A stretch of DNA of 15,440 nucleotides from Oscillospiraceae bacterium (GTDB lineage: Bacteria; Bacillota_A; Clostridia; Oscillospirales; Ruminococcaceae). The stretch lies in contig CAAFWX010000167.1 in the NCBI GenBank assembly GCA_900766795.1, positions 1-15,440 of the forward strand. Direction: 5' to 3'. A program made the translations under genes and the position numbers. This document shows positions 14,060 to 15,440 of this stretch, piece after piece (positions within the stretch are counted from its first letter, which is position 1; every line of letters starts with the position of its first letter). The notes beneath the pieces are model-generated. The model saw nothing but the letters and a program-made list of their open reading frames with translations, had not been told where the DNA came from and searched no databases.

Positions 14060-15085
14060 CTAGCGGGAGTATTCGTTTATTGCCGCGTGAAGCTCGGCGA
14101 TTTTGTCCATATCGGGTACTTCGGGCAGGTCGGTGTTGGCGGCGGCATATGTCATGCGCTTTTCAAGGTCGGCAAGCAGGCAGCAAAACTCCTCGGTAGG
14201 CGTCATGGTGCCGTCCTCGCTCTGCTCTAGGAACTCTCCGCTGCGGATTCGCATGAGCAGGTCGTGCTCCTTTTCGCGGAAGGTGACTATCCTCTTGTTT
14301 TCCAGAATGTCGAAGCACATGTAATACAGGCGCACAAGGTGCATCATGTGCTTTCCAAGCTTGTGGTGGGTCATAGCGTTCTCGTTGCGCTTGCCGAGGT
14401 TGTTGTAGCTGCGTACTATGCTCTGCATGTCCGACCACAGCCCCGACCAGTCGCGAAGCGGAAAGTGACTGAGGTTCACGTCCATGAAAATCTCGGTGGA
14501 AAATCCCTCGCGCGTGCTTTCGTCGGTGTACAGCCGAAGCGCGTCCTGTGGGAAAGCAGCGTAGTGCTCTTTGAGATGTGACATGGCGTGCTCAATCGTG
14601 CGGAGGATATATTTTTCCGTCTGTTCCTGCCTGAGAGTACGCGCGGTTTTGTTCTCCAGCCTGCGAAGCTGCGCGTTGGCATATCCCCCGAAAGCAAACG
14701 CCGCCCGCTTTGACAGAAAAAGCCCGGCATTGTCCAGCATAAGCCGCCCCGCGTCGCTGACAAAAAGATAGTGCTCGGGCAGGTTTCCGAGAAGCTCGAT
14801 GGTGTTGGGGTTGTTGTCCGAAAGCAGCTTAATCAGCTTGTCCGCGGAGTAGATAACCGTGTCGGTGGGGACGTCTACAAACTGCTCAAAGTCGCGGCAG
14901 ATAAACAGATTGCGGCGGCTGTTGAGAGCGCAGCCGCGTATGTCAAGGTCGCTGTTTTCGTTGTGCGTGCCGTAGGCGTGGCTTCCGCCGAGGGTGATAA
15001 ACACCGGGTTTTTCAGCCGTTCGTCACTGCGCAGGAAGTCATATTCGGCGGATTTTATTGCGGATTTGATTTGCTCTAAGGTCAT
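14060..15085 (-). CDS. Nucleotidyltransferase (YcgL/COG3541-like, pol-beta fold)
   Basis: A 341-residue predicted nucleotidyltransferase. Near the start, FITLGGSHAYGTHNENSDLD carries the GGSxxYGT...SDxD motif (33-48), with Asp46 and Asp48 as the expected metal ligands of the DNA polymerase beta superfamily. The middle holds an LGNLPEHYLF helix after the core, and then a mainly helical C-terminal region with KLGKHMMHLVRLYYM. The substrate is not known for this group, and candidates include RNA 3' ends, proteins or small molecules. The start is supported by AAAGGGGGA seven bases upstream and a sigma-A promoter at 15111-15139. The stop is TAG. It lies 75 bases downstream of the PAP2 gene on the same strand but has its own promoter. 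Confidence 0.85.
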   Translation of the reverse strand: MTLEQIKSAIKSAEYDFLRSDERLKNPVFITLGGSHAYGTHNENSDLDIRGCALNSRRNLFICRDFEQFVDVPTDTVIYSADKLIKLLSDNNPNTIELLGNLPEHYLFVSDAGRLMLDNAGLFLSKRAAFAFGGYANAQLRRLENKTARTLRQEQTEKYILRTIEHAMSHLKEHYAAFPQDALRLYTDESTREGFSTEIFMDVNLSHFPLRDWSGLWSDMQSIVRSYNNLGKRNENAMTHHKLGKHMMHLVRLYYMCFDILENKRIVTFREKEHDLLMRIRSGEFLEQSEDGTMTPTEEFCCLLADLEKRMTYAAANTDLPEVPDMDKIAELHAAINEYSR

Positions 15086-15110
15086 GTGCTTTTCCCCCTT
15101 TCACGGTAAT

Positions 15111-15139
15111 ATGATACCATTTTTTCGCGGAGGATTCAA
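15111..15139 (-). promoter_or_regulatory. Sigma-A promoter of the nucleotidyltransferase gene
   Basis: On the minus strand TTGAAT (15134-15139), 17 bp and TATCAT (15111-15116), about 26 bases before the start codon, leaving a very short leader. Confidence 0.7.
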
Positions 15140-15160
15140 GGAAAAAAAGTTGCGTTCTGT

Positions 15161-15440
15161 TTATTCGCTTTGGGGACGCTGCTTCTTTTGGAGAAGCTTG
15201 TCGCAGACCTTGTTGGTGAGGATATCCGCGCCGATGGCAATGGGAATCGCGACGAGGATTCCGCCGAGCACATCTGTGGGGAAGTGAACATACACATAAA
15301 GCCGCGAGAATGAAACGAGCGAAGCGATAACAAGCGAGGGTATTCCAAGCGGCTTGCTGTGCCGCAGAATGACAATTGCCGAAACGAAGGAGTTCAGCGT
15401 GTGACAAGACGGGAAGGAACTGTCAGCCGGAATCTTCACC
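15161..15440 (-). CDS. PAP2-family phosphatase, 5' end outside the window
   Basis: The C-terminal part (about 93 residues visible) of a membrane PAP2/type 2 phosphatidic acid phosphatase. Such enzymes remove phosphate from lipids such as undecaprenyl pyrophosphate or phosphatidate. The second motif is FPSCHT, where the usual form is PSGHT. The third, SRLYVYVHFPTDVLGG, keeps the SRxxxxxHxxxD pattern with the catalytic His and Asp. A last membrane helix (IASLVSF to LGGILVAIPIAIGADIL) and the basic tail KKQRPQSE follow. The first motif (KxxxxxxRP) and the true start lie beyond the right edge. The apparent GTG at 15437-15439 is only an internal codon. The substrate cannot be told from this part. 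Confidence 0.88.
   Translation of the reverse strand, partial: VKIPADSSFPSCHTLNSFVSAIVILRHSKPLGIPSLVIASLVSFSRLYVYVHFPTDVLGGILVAIPIAIGADILTNKVCDKLLQKKQRPQSE

Noticed and set aside
1..15440. tRNA/rRNA genes, CRISPR arrays, insertion sequences, prophage or defence genes
   Set aside because: No direct-repeat spacer array, transposase, integrase or conserved structural RNA other than the T-box was seen on either strand.

Overview
The window looks like chromosomal DNA of a moderately high-GC, Gram-positive anaerobe of class Clostridia, most likely a Ruminococcaceae/Oscillospirales relative. This rests on strong AGGAGG-type ribosome binding sites, sigma-A promoters with 17-bp spacers, a T-box riboswitch, TmcAL in place of an acetyltransferase-type enzyme, acetate kinase, and intergenic palindromes of a kind common in gut Firmicutes. 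The genus is an inference. I saw no phage, plasmid, IS, CRISPR, rRNA or tRNA gene.

Layout. Positions 1-213 hold a large imperfect palindrome and the ackA terminator. ackA (acetate kinase) runs leftward. Back-to-back promoters at about 1486-1561 separate it from a rightward operon at 1597-6646: a small two-helix membrane protein, tmcAL (acetate-dependent tRNA(Met) ac4C ligase), a galactose-mutarotase-fold protein, a PP-loop protein that I read as MurL (UDP-MurNAc-L-Ala-L-Glu epimerase), and a MurD-family ligase that overlaps it by ATGA and is best read as MurD2. A dispersed double-hairpin repeat and a consensus promoter follow, then a class I DAHP synthase at 6900-7928. A complete T-box leader with its terminator follows at 7954-8193. 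Behind it lie a membrane-anchored helical-repeat protein, a secreted protein with a sortase-like tail, a GNAT acetyltransferase and tyrS (10345-11547). A promoter and two inverted repeats precede a large methyl-accepting chemotaxis protein (11819-13957). Two terminators separate it from a leftward pair: a nucleotidyltransferase, and a PAP2 phosphatase that runs off the right edge.

How the genes fit together. The most notable part is murL-murD2. In the route described in Xanthomonas oryzae, MurD2 adds L-Glu to UDP-MurNAc-L-Ala and MurL then epimerises the terminal L-Glu to D-Glu. This bypasses glutamate racemase (MurI) and the usual MurD. The tight overlap and a departure from the NDSKATN signature in the ligase support that reading. 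The second theme is aromatic amino acids. DAHP synthase, a T-box whose specifier region can be read as UUA (Leu) or, one base later, UAC (Tyr), and tyrS lie in one co-directional block with no clear promoter or terminator between them apart from the T-box. The T-box may therefore govern tyrS through three intervening genes. A smaller theme is acetate: acetate kinase and the acetate-using TmcAL are divergent neighbours.
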